Shown: piece by piece, positions 56,462 through 64,000 of the stretch | Layout of the letters: each line of letters begins with the position of its first letter | Numbering within the stretch: position 1 is the first letter of the stretch | Assembly (NCBI RefSeq): GCF_015351235.1 | Contig: NZ_JADKSJ010000001.1 | Location: forward strand, 2,435,668-2,499,667 | DNA: 64,000 nt | Direction: 5' to 3' | Source of the DNA: Plantibacter sp. VKM Ac-2880 | GTDB lineage: Bacteria > Actinomycetota > Actinomycetes > Actinomycetales > Microbacteriaceae | Notes under the pieces: generated by a model | The model's input: only the letters and a program-made list of their open reading frames with translations | Database searches by the model: none | Told to the model about the DNA's origin: nothing | Translations under genes and position numbers: made by a program

Positions 56462-57132
56462 GATGCCGTGACCCCGCCGTCGGTGGCCCGCGCGGGGGCC
56501 CCGGTGTCGATGCCGTGGATCGCGCCCATCCGTGCCGCCAGCGCCGGATTCCGATACGGTCCTGGCTCGCCGAGGGCCGCGATCACCCGCTCCACGACCT
56601 CGGCCGGCTTGTCCTGACTCATCTTCTCCTTGGCCTCGAACCGGGTCACGCGCATGCGGAAGCCGACCGTGCCGTGGACGATCCGGGCCGCGTACTCGCT
56701 GTTCGCGATCGTCCCGTTCATCAGGTACGGCTCGGGCAGGACCCGCTCGAAGTGGGCGACGAGGCGGTCGAGCACCCGCAGGTTCTCCTCGTCGGACAGC
56801 AGCTCGGGCACGCCGTAGAGGTGGGCGACCGCGAAGTTCCAGGTGGGCACCGCCGGCGTCGTGTCGTACCAACTCGGCGACACGTACCCCTGTGGACCGG
56901 AGACGATCACCATCGCCTCATGCTGTCCGAGCTCGTGCAACCGCTCGTCCGGACGGCCGACATGGCTGAGGAGGACGATCCCGTCCTCATCCTCGTCGAG
57001 GAGCATCGGGTAGTGCGAGGAGACGAGACCCCGACCCGGCACGTGGCTGACCACCGTGGCCCAGGGGTGTTCACGCACCAGGGCGCGCACCGCCTCGACG
57101 TCGTCGAGCACGTACTCGTCGGTGTGCCTCAT
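56458..57132 (-). CDS. PaiB-like FMN-binding protein
   Basis: The 224-aa protein starts at ATG 57132 (ATGA overlap with the lyase stop). It has the split-barrel FMN fold of PaiB: MRHTDEYVLDDVEAVRALVREHPWATVVS, SSHYPMLLDED, YVSPSWYDTTPAVPTWNFAVAHLYG, and EKMSQDKPAEVVERVIAAL. PaiB proteins were named as negative regulators in Bacillus, but the fold is that of flavin-dependent enzymes or reductase partners. In this operon an enzymatic or flavin-sensing role is as likely as transcription control. Confidence 0.85.
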   Translation of the reverse strand: MRHTDEYVLDDVEAVRALVREHPWATVVSHVPGRGLVSSHYPMLLDEDEDGIVLLSHVGRPDERLHELGQHEAMVIVSGPQGYVSPSWYDTTPAVPTWNFAVAHLYGVPELLSDEENLRVLDRLVAHFERVLPEPYLMNGTIANSEYAARIVHGTVGFRMRVTRFEAKEKMSQDKPAEVVERVIAALGEPGPYRNPALAARMGAIHGIDTGAPARATDGGVTAS

Positions 57133-58109
57133 CTGCTGCCTCCAGTGGCGTTCGGGGTGTCGACCGCTGACGCTGCGGCCGCGAAGGCCGTCGCCACGTT
57201 CGACGGGGCTCCGACGCCCCGGACCCGCGACAACCAGGCGGTCGTCGCGGCGAGGGCCTCGAGGTCGAGACCGGTCTCGATGCCGAGACCGTGGAGCATC
57301 CACACGAGGTCCTCCGTGGCGAGGTTACCGGTGGCGCCCTTCGCGTACGGGCAGCGACCCAGGCCGCCGACGGACGAGTCGAACTCCGCGACCCCGAGGG
57401 AGAGCGCCGCGTACACGTTCGCGAGTCCCTGACCGTAGGTGTCGTGGAGATGCAGGGCGACCGCGTCCACCGGGATCCCGGCGTCGAGCACGTCCCGGAC
57501 CATCCGCGTCGTGAGCCCCGGCGTCCCCACACCGATCGTGTCGCTGATGGCGACCGTCGTACAGCCGGCACGGTGCAGACGCACGACCGCATCGACGACC
57601 GTCGCCGGATCCACGGCACCCTCCCACGGATCACCGAACGCCATCGACACGTAGCCACGCACCGGGACGTCGGCGTCGGACGCCGCCACCACGACCTCCT
57701 CGGCCCGCTCGATGGCGCCCTCACGCGAGGTGTTGAGGTTGGCCCGCGCGAAGGACTCCGAGGCGCTGACGACCACCGACACCTCACGGATCCCGGCATC
57801 GAGCGCACGATGCAGGCCCCGCAGGTTCGGAACGAGGGCGACGGCGCGGCCCCCGGGCGGTACCTCGAGCCCCGCGACCAGTCGTTCCGCATCCGCGAAC
57901 TGCGGGATCCACGTGGCAGGCACGAAACTCGTCACCTCGACGTCACGCGACCCCGCGTCGTACAGACGCCGACACAGCTCCGCCTTCACCGCGGTGGGCA
58001 GGATGTCCGTCTCGGCCTGCAACCCGTCGCGCGGCGCCACCTCGTACACGCGCACGTGCGTCGGCAGCCCGTCGACCGGCTCCACCCGTGGCCGCGGGAG
58101 CCCGCTCAT
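57129..58109 (-). CDS. mvaB: Hydroxymethylglutaryl-CoA lyase
   Basis: The 326-aa protein starts at ATG 58109 (ATGA overlap with the reductase stop). It is a DRE-TIM lyase: YEVAPRDGLQAE at the N-terminus (RDGLQ), EVTSFVPATWIPQFADAE, LVPNLRGLHRALDAG, GCTTVAISDTIGVGTPG, HLHDTYGQGLANV, and the catalytic-Cys loop GGLGRCPYAKGATGN. It splits HMG-CoA into acetyl-CoA and acetoacetate. The usual GGLGGCP loop reads GGLGRCP. It directly follows an HMG-CoA reductase of the degradative class, which together make a mevalonate catabolic pair. Confidence 0.92.
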   Translation of the reverse strand: MSGLPRPRVEPVDGLPTHVRVYEVAPRDGLQAETDILPTAVKAELCRRLYDAGSRDVEVTSFVPATWIPQFADAERLVAGLEVPPGGRAVALVPNLRGLHRALDAGIREVSVVVSASESFARANLNTSREGAIERAEEVVVAASDADVPVRGYVSMAFGDPWEGAVDPATVVDAVVRLHRAGCTTVAISDTIGVGTPGLTTRMVRDVLDAGIPVDAVALHLHDTYGQGLANVYAALSLGVAEFDSSVGGLGRCPYAKGATGNLATEDLVWMLHGLGIETGLDLEALAATTAWLSRVRGVGAPSNVATAFAAAASAVDTPNATGGSR

Positions 58110-59380
58110 ACGGTTCCGGCCCGGAGCTCGTCGAGGACCTCGCGCGCGTACTCGACCCGGATCCGGCGGTCGGCGACGATCCGCGCCGCCACCGCTCCGA
58201 TCTCGTCCACCGTCGCACCGGCGCTCGCCGCGATCGTCCTCGCGTGCAGGGTCATGTGGCCGCGCTGGATACCCTCGGCGGCGAGCGCCCGACAGGCGGC
58301 CAGGTTCTGCGCGAGGCCGACGGAGGCGATGACGGCCGCCAGTTCCCGGGCCGTCTCCACGCCGAGGAGGGTGACGCCCGCCTGCGCGGTCGGGTGCGCC
58401 TTCGTGGCTCCCCCGACGAGCCCGACGGCCAGCGGGACCTCGATCGTGCCGACGAGGTTCCCGTCGGCGTCCTGTTCGAACTGCGACAGCGCCGAGTACC
58501 GGCCGGATCGCGCGGCGTGGGAGTGGCATCCCGCTTCGACCGCGCGGGTGTCGTTGCCGGTGGCGAGCACGACGGCGGTGATGCCGTTCATGATGCCCTT
58601 GTTGTGCGTGGCCGCCCGGTACGGGTCGGCTTCGGCGAAGGCGCTCGCGGCGACGATGTCGGCGACCACCTGTGGGCCGCCGAGGAGTTCGGCGTCGAAC
58701 ACGGCCCGGGCACGGGTGATGCGCTGGTCGGCCTTGTTCGTGAGGATCCGCAGGAGGGTGCGCGAGCCGGCGATCTCGGCGAGACGCGGTGCGATCGCCT
58801 CCGCCATGGTGTTGACGGCGTTCGCGCCCATGGCGTCACGGACGTCGACGTGGAGGTGGACGATGACCTGTGTGCCCACCCGCGTCGGCAGGACCCTGAC
58901 CTCGATGTCCCTGGCACCCCCACCGAAGGAGACGAGGATCGGGTCCAACTCGTTCGCGAGGGCGAGGAGTTCCTCACGCGCCTCCAGGACCCGGAGTCGT
59001 GCGGCGTGCGGGTCGACCGCGTCGAGGATCTGGATCTGCGCGATCATCACGTCACCCGACGACGAGGTGCGGAACCCGCCGTGCACCCGTGCGATCCGGG
59101 CCGCGTTGGAGGCCGCAGCGACGACGCTCGGTTCCTCCGTCGCCATGGGGACGAGGCGGTCCTCGCCGTCGACGGTGAAGTTGGTGGCGACGCCCACCGG
59201 GATGGCGATGACGCCGACGACGTTCTCGACCAGGTGGTCCGCCTGGGCGATCGACAGCCCGGCGTCGGGATGCAGGGCGGCGAGCGCCTCGGCCGGCACG
59301 CCGGCACCCTCGGCGACGAGCTCGAGTCGCTCGTCGGTGGTGTGGTCGCGCAGCCCTTGGATTCGGCTGTTTCTCGGCAT
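58106..59380 (-). CDS. mvaA: Class II (degradative-type) HMG-CoA reductase
   Basis: The 424-aa protein starts at ATG 59380, with GAAGGG upstream; longer starts add unrelated residues. It is class II by its ENVVGVIAIPVGVATNFTV segment and length. Catalytic residues are in place by alignment to the Pseudomonas mevalonii enzyme: E83 (ATEEPSVVAAAS), K261 (THNKGIMNG), D277 (ATGNDTRA) and H379 (GHMTLHARTIA). DAMGAN (182-187) is the cofactor motif. Class II enzymes oxidise mevalonate to HMG-CoA in catabolism, though some biosynthetic ones exist. The adjacent lyase and catabolic regulator favour degradation. It is first in the six-gene operon. Confidence 0.92.
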   Translation of the reverse strand: MPRNSRIQGLRDHTTDERLELVAEGAGVPAEALAALHPDAGLSIAQADHLVENVVGVIAIPVGVATNFTVDGEDRLVPMATEEPSVVAAASNAARIARVHGGFRTSSSGDVMIAQIQILDAVDPHAARLRVLEAREELLALANELDPILVSFGGGARDIEVRVLPTRVGTQVIVHLHVDVRDAMGANAVNTMAEAIAPRLAEIAGSRTLLRILTNKADQRITRARAVFDAELLGGPQVVADIVAASAFAEADPYRAATHNKGIMNGITAVVLATGNDTRAVEAGCHSHAARSGRYSALSQFEQDADGNLVGTIEVPLAVGLVGGATKAHPTAQAGVTLLGVETARELAAVIASVGLAQNLAACRALAAEGIQRGHMTLHARTIAASAGATVDEIGAVAARIVADRRIRVEYAREVLDELRAGTV

Positions 59381-59424
59381 GGCTCGCCCTTCGGTACAGG
59401 CAGACACCGGGTCCTCGGCGCTGC

Positions 59425-59440
59425 GGTCATGATGACCCTA
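59425..59440. promoter_or_regulatory. Operator-like palindrome and -10 at the HMG-CoA reductase operon
   Basis: GGTCAT-G-ATGACC (59425-59437) is a perfect 13-bp palindrome. TAGGGT on the minus strand (59440-59435) overlaps it and fits a -10, putting the transcription start near 59428 inside the palindrome. Leader to ATG 59380 is about 48 nt. Confidence 0.55.
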
Positions 59441-59491
59441 CGAGCGGGGATCATCGACGGCGATGGGCGGATGACTCAGTGGATCGGCGAT

Positions 59492-59512
59492 CGTGTGGCT
59501 GAATGACACACG
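59492..59512. promoter_or_regulatory. Inverted repeat CGTGTG-N9-CACACG
   Basis: Perfect 6-bp arms with a 9-base spacer lie upstream of the regulator gene and between the two divergent promoters. It is a candidate site for the PucR-type regulator itself. Confidence 0.5.
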
Positions 59513-59533
59513 CCGCTCGACGGACGATCACCT

Positions 59534-59539
59534 TAGACT
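59534..59539 (+). promoter_or_regulatory. Candidate -10 TAGACT for the GAF-PucR regulator gene
   Basis: TAGACT is 25 bases before ATG 59565, leaving a short leader that contains AGGAG. No clear -35 lies upstream. Confidence 0.4.
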
Positions 59540-59564
59540 CCTGAGGGACCAGTCAGGAGACCCG

Positions 59565-61382
59565 ATGCGAAAGCCTGCCGACGCGCGAACGGCCACCGGT
59601 TTCGATCACGCCGATGCCGATCCCCAGCAGGAACTGGTCCGGCTGCGACGCCGCGAACACGAGCTGTCCGCCCTGTTCTCGAGCGCCCGCGAACTCGCCG
59701 AGCTGCGGGACAGCGACGCCGTCCTCGCCCGGCTCGTCCAGCGCGCGCACGAGATGATGGGCGTCGACCTCGCCTACCTGTCCGAGTTCGACCCGGTCAC
59801 CCACGAGCTGCGGGTCCGTGAGACGAGCGGCTCCGTCAGCCCCTCGTTCCAGACGCTCCGCGTGCCGCCGGGTCGTGGACTCGCGAGCGTCGTCGTCGAA
59901 TCACGGACGGCGCAGTGGGTCGCCGAGTACTCCGACTACACGACCGATCGACACGAACGCGGGATCGACGACGCGGTCGCGGCGGAAGGGCTCGTCTCGC
60001 TGCTCGGTGTCCCGATGCTCACGAGTGACGACGTGCTCGGCGTGCTGTTCGTGGGCAACCGCGAGCGGAAGGACTTCTCCGCCGAGGAGGTCGCCCTCCT
60101 GTCGGCGCTCGCCGACCACGCCTCGGTGATCCTGCAGACGACGCAGACCCTGCGTGACCTGCAGGACTCGGAGGACGCCAGCCGACGGACGCTCGCCGAC
60201 CTCACGGCGCACCTCGTCGAGCGCGACCGGGCGAACACCGTCCACCAGGAACTCGTACAGGCCGTGCTCGCCGGGGGTGGGTTCGCGCCGGTCGCGGAGA
60301 CGCTCGCCACCGCGCTCGGCCGGGCCGTCGCCGTGACGGACGCGCAGGACCGCGTCATCGCCGCCGCCGGCCTGCCGCTCTCGGCCGGCATGCTCGACCT
60401 CGACGACGACGCCCGAGCGGCCATCGCCGAGAGCCGACGTTCCGGGCACTGCGTCACGGTCGCGAGTGGCGGCGTCGGGGCGATCGCCGCCCTGTCGGCC
60501 GGGACCCGGCACTTCGGTGCCCTGATCCTCGGTGACGGGGCGTTCGAGCTCGGTGCCGTCGACATCCGCACCGTCGAACGTGCCGCCCAGGTCGCGGCGC
60601 TCCTCGAACTCCAGCAGGAGGCCGCGTCCGGTGCCGACCACCGCATCCGCAGCGAACTCATCGCCGATCTCCTCGACGACGTGCCGGAACGGCGGACCGA
60701 CGTCGAGCGGCGTGCGCGTCGTCTGGGGATCGACCTGCAGGCGCTCGACTCCCTGCTGCTGCTCGCGGTCCCGGGTGACCAGCAGACCGCGGCCGCCCGC
60801 GCCCTCAGCCGGCAACTGGACGACCACGACCTCGTCGGCGAGTACCGCGGGTACGTCGTGGCCGCGCACGCCTCCGATCGTCGACCCCTCGACGCCGAGG
60901 CGCTCCGTCGGCACATCGCGACCGGCCTCCAGCATCCGGTCGTCGCCGTCGTCCCCCGTGCGGCTCCCGGAGCCCTCGCCTCCTCGTTCACGACCGCGAT
61001 GCGCACCGCCAGACTCATCGCGGCGCTCGAACTGACGGACCTGACCGCGTCGGCCGACGACTTCCTCCCCTATTCGGCGATCTTCGACACCGATGCGCGT
61101 GCGCTGGCGGACTTCCTCCGCGACACCATCGGACTCGTCCGACGGTACGACGCGGAGCGGAACGCGGACCTGCTCGGCACCCTGCGCGCGTTCGTCCGGA
61201 ACAATGCGAGCCCCACCCGCACGGCGCGGGCCCTGAACTTCCACACGAACACCATCCTGCAGCGACTCGACCGCCTCGACCAGGTGCTCGGCGCCTCGTG
61301 GCGCGAGGACGAGCGCATGTTCCGGATCGGCATCGCCGTCCGCCTCGACGAGCTCCGGGAGCAGTTGCAGGCCGGACGGTAG
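59565..61382 (+). CDS. GAF-PucR/CdaR-type transcriptional regulator
   Basis: The 605-aa protein starts at ATG 59565, with AGGAG five bases upstream; a GTG at 59493 lies inside an inverted repeat and is less likely. After a charged N-terminus comes a GAF domain (about 45-200: MMGVDLAYLSEFDPVTHELRV, VPPGRGLASVVVESRTAQWV, LLGVPMLTSDDVLGVLFVGNR). A middle domain (225-380) is of the PucR/CdaR type. The C-terminal PucR helix-turn-helix ends the protein (LLGTLRAFVRNNASPTRTARALNFHTNTILQRLDRL). Such regulators sense small molecules and control catabolic genes. It is divergent from the HMG-CoA reductase operon, which it most likely controls. Confidence 0.9.
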   Translation: MRKPADARTATGFDHADADPQQELVRLRRREHELSALFSSARELAELRDSDAVLARLVQRAHEMMGVDLAYLSEFDPVTHELRVRETSGSVSPSFQTLRVPPGRGLASVVVESRTAQWVAEYSDYTTDRHERGIDDAVAAEGLVSLLGVPMLTSDDVLGVLFVGNRERKDFSAEEVALLSALADHASVILQTTQTLRDLQDSEDASRRTLADLTAHLVERDRANTVHQELVQAVLAGGGFAPVAETLATALGRAVAVTDAQDRVIAAAGLPLSAGMLDLDDDARAAIAESRRSGHCVTVASGGVGAIAALSAGTRHFGALILGDGAFELGAVDIRTVERAAQVAALLELQQEAASGADHRIRSELIADLLDDVPERRTDVERRARRLGIDLQALDSLLLLAVPGDQQTAAARALSRQLDDHDLVGEYRGYVVAAHASDRRPLDAEALRRHIATGLQHPVVAVVPRAAPGALASSFTTAMRTARLIAALELTDLTASADDFLPYSAIFDTDARALADFLRDTIGLVRRYDAERNADLLGTLRAFVRNNASPTRTARALNFHTNTILQRLDRLDQVLGASWREDERMFRIGIAVRLDELREQLQAGR

Positions 61383-61396
61383 CCGAGGTCGCCGGT

Positions 61397-61822
61397 TCAG
61401 CGTTCCGCATCCGTGGGGAAGGCCTCCTCGCCGGATTGCGGGAACGGGCTCCCCGTGGGCGGGCCGAAGACGAGGATCATCTCGGCGACGGCGTCGGACT
61501 CGTTGCGGACACCGTGGACGAGCCCGGCCGGCGCGTAGAACGCGTCGCCTGATCGCAACAGCCTCCGATGCTCGCCCGAGGTCACGACGAGCTCGCCGCC
61601 GGTGACGACGTACAGTTCGTCGGAGCTGTTCGGCGAACAGCTCGCGTCGTCACCCTCCAGGTGGAGATGCTCACCCTCGGCCGCTCCCGGTTCGAGGCGG
61701 TACCGCATGACCGAGGACGGCAGGGCCGTGGTCTGCTGGAAGTACCACTCCAGATCGATCCGGCCGGGGCCCTCGTACAGCGCCACCTCGTGGGCGTTGT
61801 CGCCGAGTCGTTGCACGCGCAT
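61397..61822 (-). CDS. Cupin-domain protein
   Basis: The 141-aa protein starts at ATG 61822. Residues 38-115 form a cupin with metal-type ligands [10 protein letters not shown] and HGVRNESDA; the N-terminal [24 protein letters not shown] is shared with sugar or quercetinase-like cupins. It may bind or isomerise a small acid or sugar. It lies 36 bp downstream of the ABC ATPase gene in the same direction, so it belongs with the importer side of the module. Substrate unknown. Confidence 0.8.
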   Translation of the reverse strand: MRVQRLGDNAHEVALYEGPGRIDLEWYFQQTTALPSSVMRYRLEPGAAEGEHLHLEGDDASCSPNSSDELYVVTGGELVVTSGEHRRLLRSGDAFYAPAGLVHGVRNESDAVAEMILVFGPPTGSPFPQSGEEAFPTDAER

Positions 61823-61858
61823 CGGGTTCCTCCTGCTGGTCGTCGATCGGTGGTGGGG

Positions 61859-62632
61859 TCAGGTCCGGTAGAGGACGGGCATCGACTCAAGGAGTTCCCG
61901 CGTGTAGGCGTCCTGCGGCCTCGTCATGACCTGCTCCCCCGTTCCCTCCTCGACGACGCGGCCGTTCCGCATGACCGCCACCCGATGCGCCACGTGGTGG
62001 ACGACCGCGAGGTTGTGGGTGATGAACAGGTAGGTGACGCCGGTCTCCTCCTGGAGACGGACGAGCAGGTTGAGCACCTGGGCTTGGACGGACACGTCGA
62101 GGGCCGAGGTCGGCTCGTCCAAGACGACGAACTCCGGCTTCGCCGCCATGGCCCGGGCGATCGCGATGCGTTGCCGTTGTCCGCCGGAGAACTCGTGCGG
62201 GAACCGACCGGCGGCGTCTCCGGGGAGTCCCACCTGGTGGAGCGACTCGACGACCCGTGCCCGACGCCCGGCCGCGCCCATACCCGCCGCCACGAGCGGT
62301 TCGGCGATGGACCGTGCCACGGTGAAGCGCGGGTCGAGGGAGTCGTTGGGGTCCTGGAACACCATCTGCACGCGACGGCGGTGCGTGCGCAACGCCGACC
62401 CGCGGAGCCGCGAGACGTCGCCGCCGTCGAACTCGACACGGCCCGAACTGGGGCGGCGCATCAGCAGGATCGCGCGAGCGAGCGTGCTCTTCCCGGAGCC
62501 GGACTCGCCGACGAGGCCCAGGGTCTCGCCGCGGCGTACCTCGAGGGACACGTCGTCGAGGGCGAGCGTGGCGTGCTCGCCGTGGCCGAACCGCTGCGTG
62601 ACGCCGTCGACGCGGAGCAGGGTGTCGTTCAT
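61859..62632 (-). CDS. Peptide-type ABC importer ATPase, DppF type (second importer)
   Basis: The 257-aa protein starts at ATG 62632 (ATGA overlap with the partner ATPase). Walker A is GESGSGKST, the Q-loop [15 protein letters not shown], the signature [16 protein letters not shown], Walker [13 protein letters not shown], and the switch His in FITHNLAVV. It is shorter than usual DppF proteins, which often carry a C-terminal oligopeptide domain. The permeases are not seen in the window and should lie beyond the binding-protein gene. Confidence 0.92.
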   Translation of the reverse strand: MNDTLLRVDGVTQRFGHGEHATLALDDVSLEVRRGETLGLVGESGSGKSTLARAILLMRRPSSGRVEFDGGDVSRLRGSALRTHRRRVQMVFQDPNDSLDPRFTVARSIAEPLVAAGMGAAGRRARVVESLHQVGLPGDAAGRFPHEFSGGQRQRIAIARAMAAKPEFVVLDEPTSALDVSVQAQVLNLLVRLQEETGVTYLFITHNLAVVHHVAHRVAVMRNGRVVEEGTGEQVMTRPQDAYTRELLESMPVLYRT

Positions 62633-63498
62633 CGGACCTCCTCCAGGACCGCCGGGGCGTCGGCGAAGTCGTTGTCGGCGGGGATGACCGCCAGTGGTGA
62701 CCGGACCGGAACCGAGGGCCGCGGGATGCTCTCGAGCAGCGCCTTCGTGTACGGATGCCGTGGGTCGGCGAGGACCCGCTCGGCGCGGCCGGTCTCGACG
62801 ATGCGCCCGCGATACATGACGGCGATCCGTTCGCAGAGCTGTCCGATGACCCCGAGATCGTGGCTGATGAAGAGCACCCCCATCCCCGTCTCGTCGCGCA
62901 GGGTCCGGAGCAGCTCGAGGATCTGCGCCTGCACGGTCACGTCGAGGGCGGTCGTCGGCTCGTCGGCGACGAGCAGGGTCGGTCCGGCGGCCACCGCGAT
63001 GGCGATCACGACTCGCTGGCGTTGACCGCCGGACAGTTGGTGGGGGTAGTAGCCGAGCCGACGTTCCGCGTCGGGCATCCGCACGAGGTGGAGGATCTCC
63101 AACGCCCGTGCCCCGGCCGTCCGCTTGTCGGCGACGCCGTGGATCCGGAGGACCTCGGCGATCTGCGCCCCGATCCGCATGCACGGGTTGAGGGCCGACA
63201 TCGGCTCCTGGAACACCATCGAGGCGCGCGAACCGCGGAGCGTCGACCAGTCGCGTTCCGTGGCGCCCTGCATGTCGGTCCCCGCGACGTCGATTCGGGA
63301 CGCCGTGACCGTCGCCGAGTCCGGCAGCAGCCCCATCATCGCGAGGGCGATGCTGGACTTGCCGCTCCCGGACTCGCCGATCACCCCGACGATCTCCCCC
63401 GGACCGACACGCAGGGACACGTCCTGCACCGATGGCGCAGCGCCGCCGTAGGCGATGCTCAGCCCCTCCACGTGGAGGGCGTCGACGTCTCGATCCAT
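62629..63498 (-). CDS. Peptide-type ABC importer ATPase, DppD type (second importer)
   Basis: The 289-aa protein starts at ATG 63498. Walker A is GESGSGKSS, the Q-loop [17 protein letters not shown], the signature [16 protein letters not shown], Walker [13 protein letters not shown], and the switch His in FISHDLGVI. The C-terminal part has [17 protein letters not shown], the DppD hallmark. It overlaps the DppF-type gene by 4 bp and follows a binding-protein gene 58 bp upstream. Confidence 0.93.
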   Translation of the reverse strand: MDRDVDALHVEGLSIAYGGAAPSVQDVSLRVGPGEIVGVIGESGSGKSSIALAMMGLLPDSATVTASRIDVAGTDMQGATERDWSTLRGSRASMVFQEPMSALNPCMRIGAQIAEVLRIHGVADKRTAGARALEILHLVRMPDAERRLGYYPHQLSGGQRQRVVIAIAVAAGPTLLVADEPTTALDVTVQAQILELLRTLRDETGMGVLFISHDLGVIGQLCERIAVMYRGRIVETGRAERVLADPRHPYTKALLESIPRPSVPVRSPLAVIPADNDFADAPAVLEEVR

Positions 63499-63556
63499 GG
63501 GTCAGACCAGCTTTCGCTCGGGTGGTGCGGGAGGGATGAAGCGGCGGACGACGGGG

Positions 63557-64000
63557 CTACTGGCTCAGCCAGGCCTCGTCGAGGCGGTACCGGGAGTAGT
63601 ACGCGTCGCTCTGGTAGTCGTGCAACTTCGCGCTGTCCCAGACCTCGAAGTAGACCGGGACCGCGACCGGCACGATCTCCAACACCTGCTCGGCCGCCTC
63701 TTCCGCCAGCTGGTCGACGAGCTTCGCGTACTCCGCCGGATCCGAGGCGCTCTTCGCCTGCTGGAACAGCTCTCGTGCGGCGTCCGCCTCGGGGTTGCCC
63801 TCCCAGTGGTTGTACACGCCGCCGTCGACGAGCACGGGGTCGTAGTAGAACAGCGACGCGGCGCGGGGGCTGCCCGGGATGGCGACGAGGTCCGTCCAGC
63901 TCTCGCCGGTCGTGAAGACCGGAGCGATCTCCGACAGCGGCTTCGCGTCGAGCTTCAGGGTGATCCCCGATTCGGCGAGCTGCTGCTGCATCATCTCGTA
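63557..64000 (-). CDS. ABC importer solute-binding protein, C-terminal 147 residues (partial)
   Basis: The gene enters from beyond the right edge. Visible are MMQQQLAESGITLKLDAKPLSE, TGESWTDLVAIPGSPRAASLFYYDP, ARELFQQAKSASDPAEYAKLVDQLAEEA and LHDYQSDAYYSRYRLDEAWLSQ at the end, which fit the C-terminal lobe of a cluster C (SBP_bac_5) binding protein. It is the binding protein of the second importer. Ligand unknown; its place in the module suggests the compound that the amidohydrolases cleave. Confidence 0.85.
   Translation of the reverse strand, partial: YEMMQQQLAESGITLKLDAKPLSEIAPVFTTGESWTDLVAIPGSPRAASLFYYDPVLVDGGVYNHWEGNPEADAARELFQQAKSASDPAEYAKLVDQLAEEAAEQVLEIVPVAVPVYFEVWDSAKLHDYQSDAYYSRYRLDEAWLSQ

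Noticed and set aside
57291-59432. Long plus-strand open frame across the lyase and reductase genes
   Set aside because: Shadow frame; catalytic motifs of both enzymes are on the minus strand.
1-64000. tRNA, rRNA or riboswitch genes
   Set aside because: No cloverleaf with a GGTTCGAATCC-type T arm and CCA-side acceptor, no rRNA-like stretch, and no recognisable riboswitch core was seen by eye in intergenic regions; a covariance-model search would settle this.

Overview
The window is GC-rich chromosomal DNA from an actinomycete. CarD, a GarA/OdhI-type FHA protein beside an Rv1828-like MerR regulator, an MshA/MshB-like pair, DUF3817, DUF2510 and DUF1206 membrane proteins, Ku with a POL-PE-LIG LigD, and a DtxR/IdeR-like iron box all point to Micrococcales, most likely Microbacteriaceae. 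Genus cannot be fixed from sequence alone. I see no rRNA, tRNA, CRISPR array, phage or transposase gene. The region looks like ordinary core plus accessory chromosome.

Layout. 1-5.7 kb holds the 5' end of pyruvate carboxylase, a ParA-family ATPase, the pgsA-garA-merR cluster with a second merR, an S4 protein, a VanZ protein and a small alarmone synthetase. 5.7-13.8 kb holds a GNAT enzyme, a DUF1684 protein, a complete peptide-type ABC importer (binding protein, two permeases, two ATPases) and an MFS exporter. 13.8-19.6 kb is a DNA-repair block: a RecQ-type helicase with an unusual C-terminus, and divergent ku and ligD separated by a perfect palindrome. 19.6-28.2 kb holds a divergent two-component pair, an LLM flavin oxidoreductase, DUF3817, a hydrolase, a stand-alone NAD kinase, a siderophore-interacting flavoprotein, DUF2510, carD and tetR. 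28.2-29.2 kb has no intact gene; it carries REPIN-like repeats and a broken HNH endonuclease gene. 29.2-41.5 kb holds a PhnB-like protein, the mshA/mshB-like pair, two MFS exporters, an alcohol dehydrogenase, a cysteine-free HesB-like protein, a second LigD-type polymerase, an alpha/beta hydrolase, DUF1206 and a DEAD-box RNA helicase. 41.5-49.4 kb holds a PepSY protein, a two-component system, an AraC regulator and an iron-siderophore ABC importer. 49.4-52.1 kb has small genes and a GAF histidine kinase.

The right end (52.2-64 kb) is the most unusual part. Six genes with overlapping ends run leftward: class II HMG-CoA reductase, HMG-CoA lyase, a PaiB-like flavoprotein, two YtcJ-type amidohydrolases and an M20 amidohydrolase. 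A GAF-PucR regulator is transcribed divergently from them, and beyond it lie a cupin gene and part of a second peptide-type ABC importer. The simplest reading is a catabolic module that imports a conjugate, cleaves it, and routes mevalonate or an HMG-type acid to acetyl-CoA and acetoacetate. No such pathway with these hydrolases is known to me.

Two regulatory patterns recur. At least ten genes have a -10-like hexamer exactly six bases before the start codon, the signature of leaderless mRNAs. The response-regulator promoter and the PepSY promoter share one layout, GCTTCA direct repeats 12 bases upstream of CAG[A/T]CT, which predicts an autoregulated envelope regulon.
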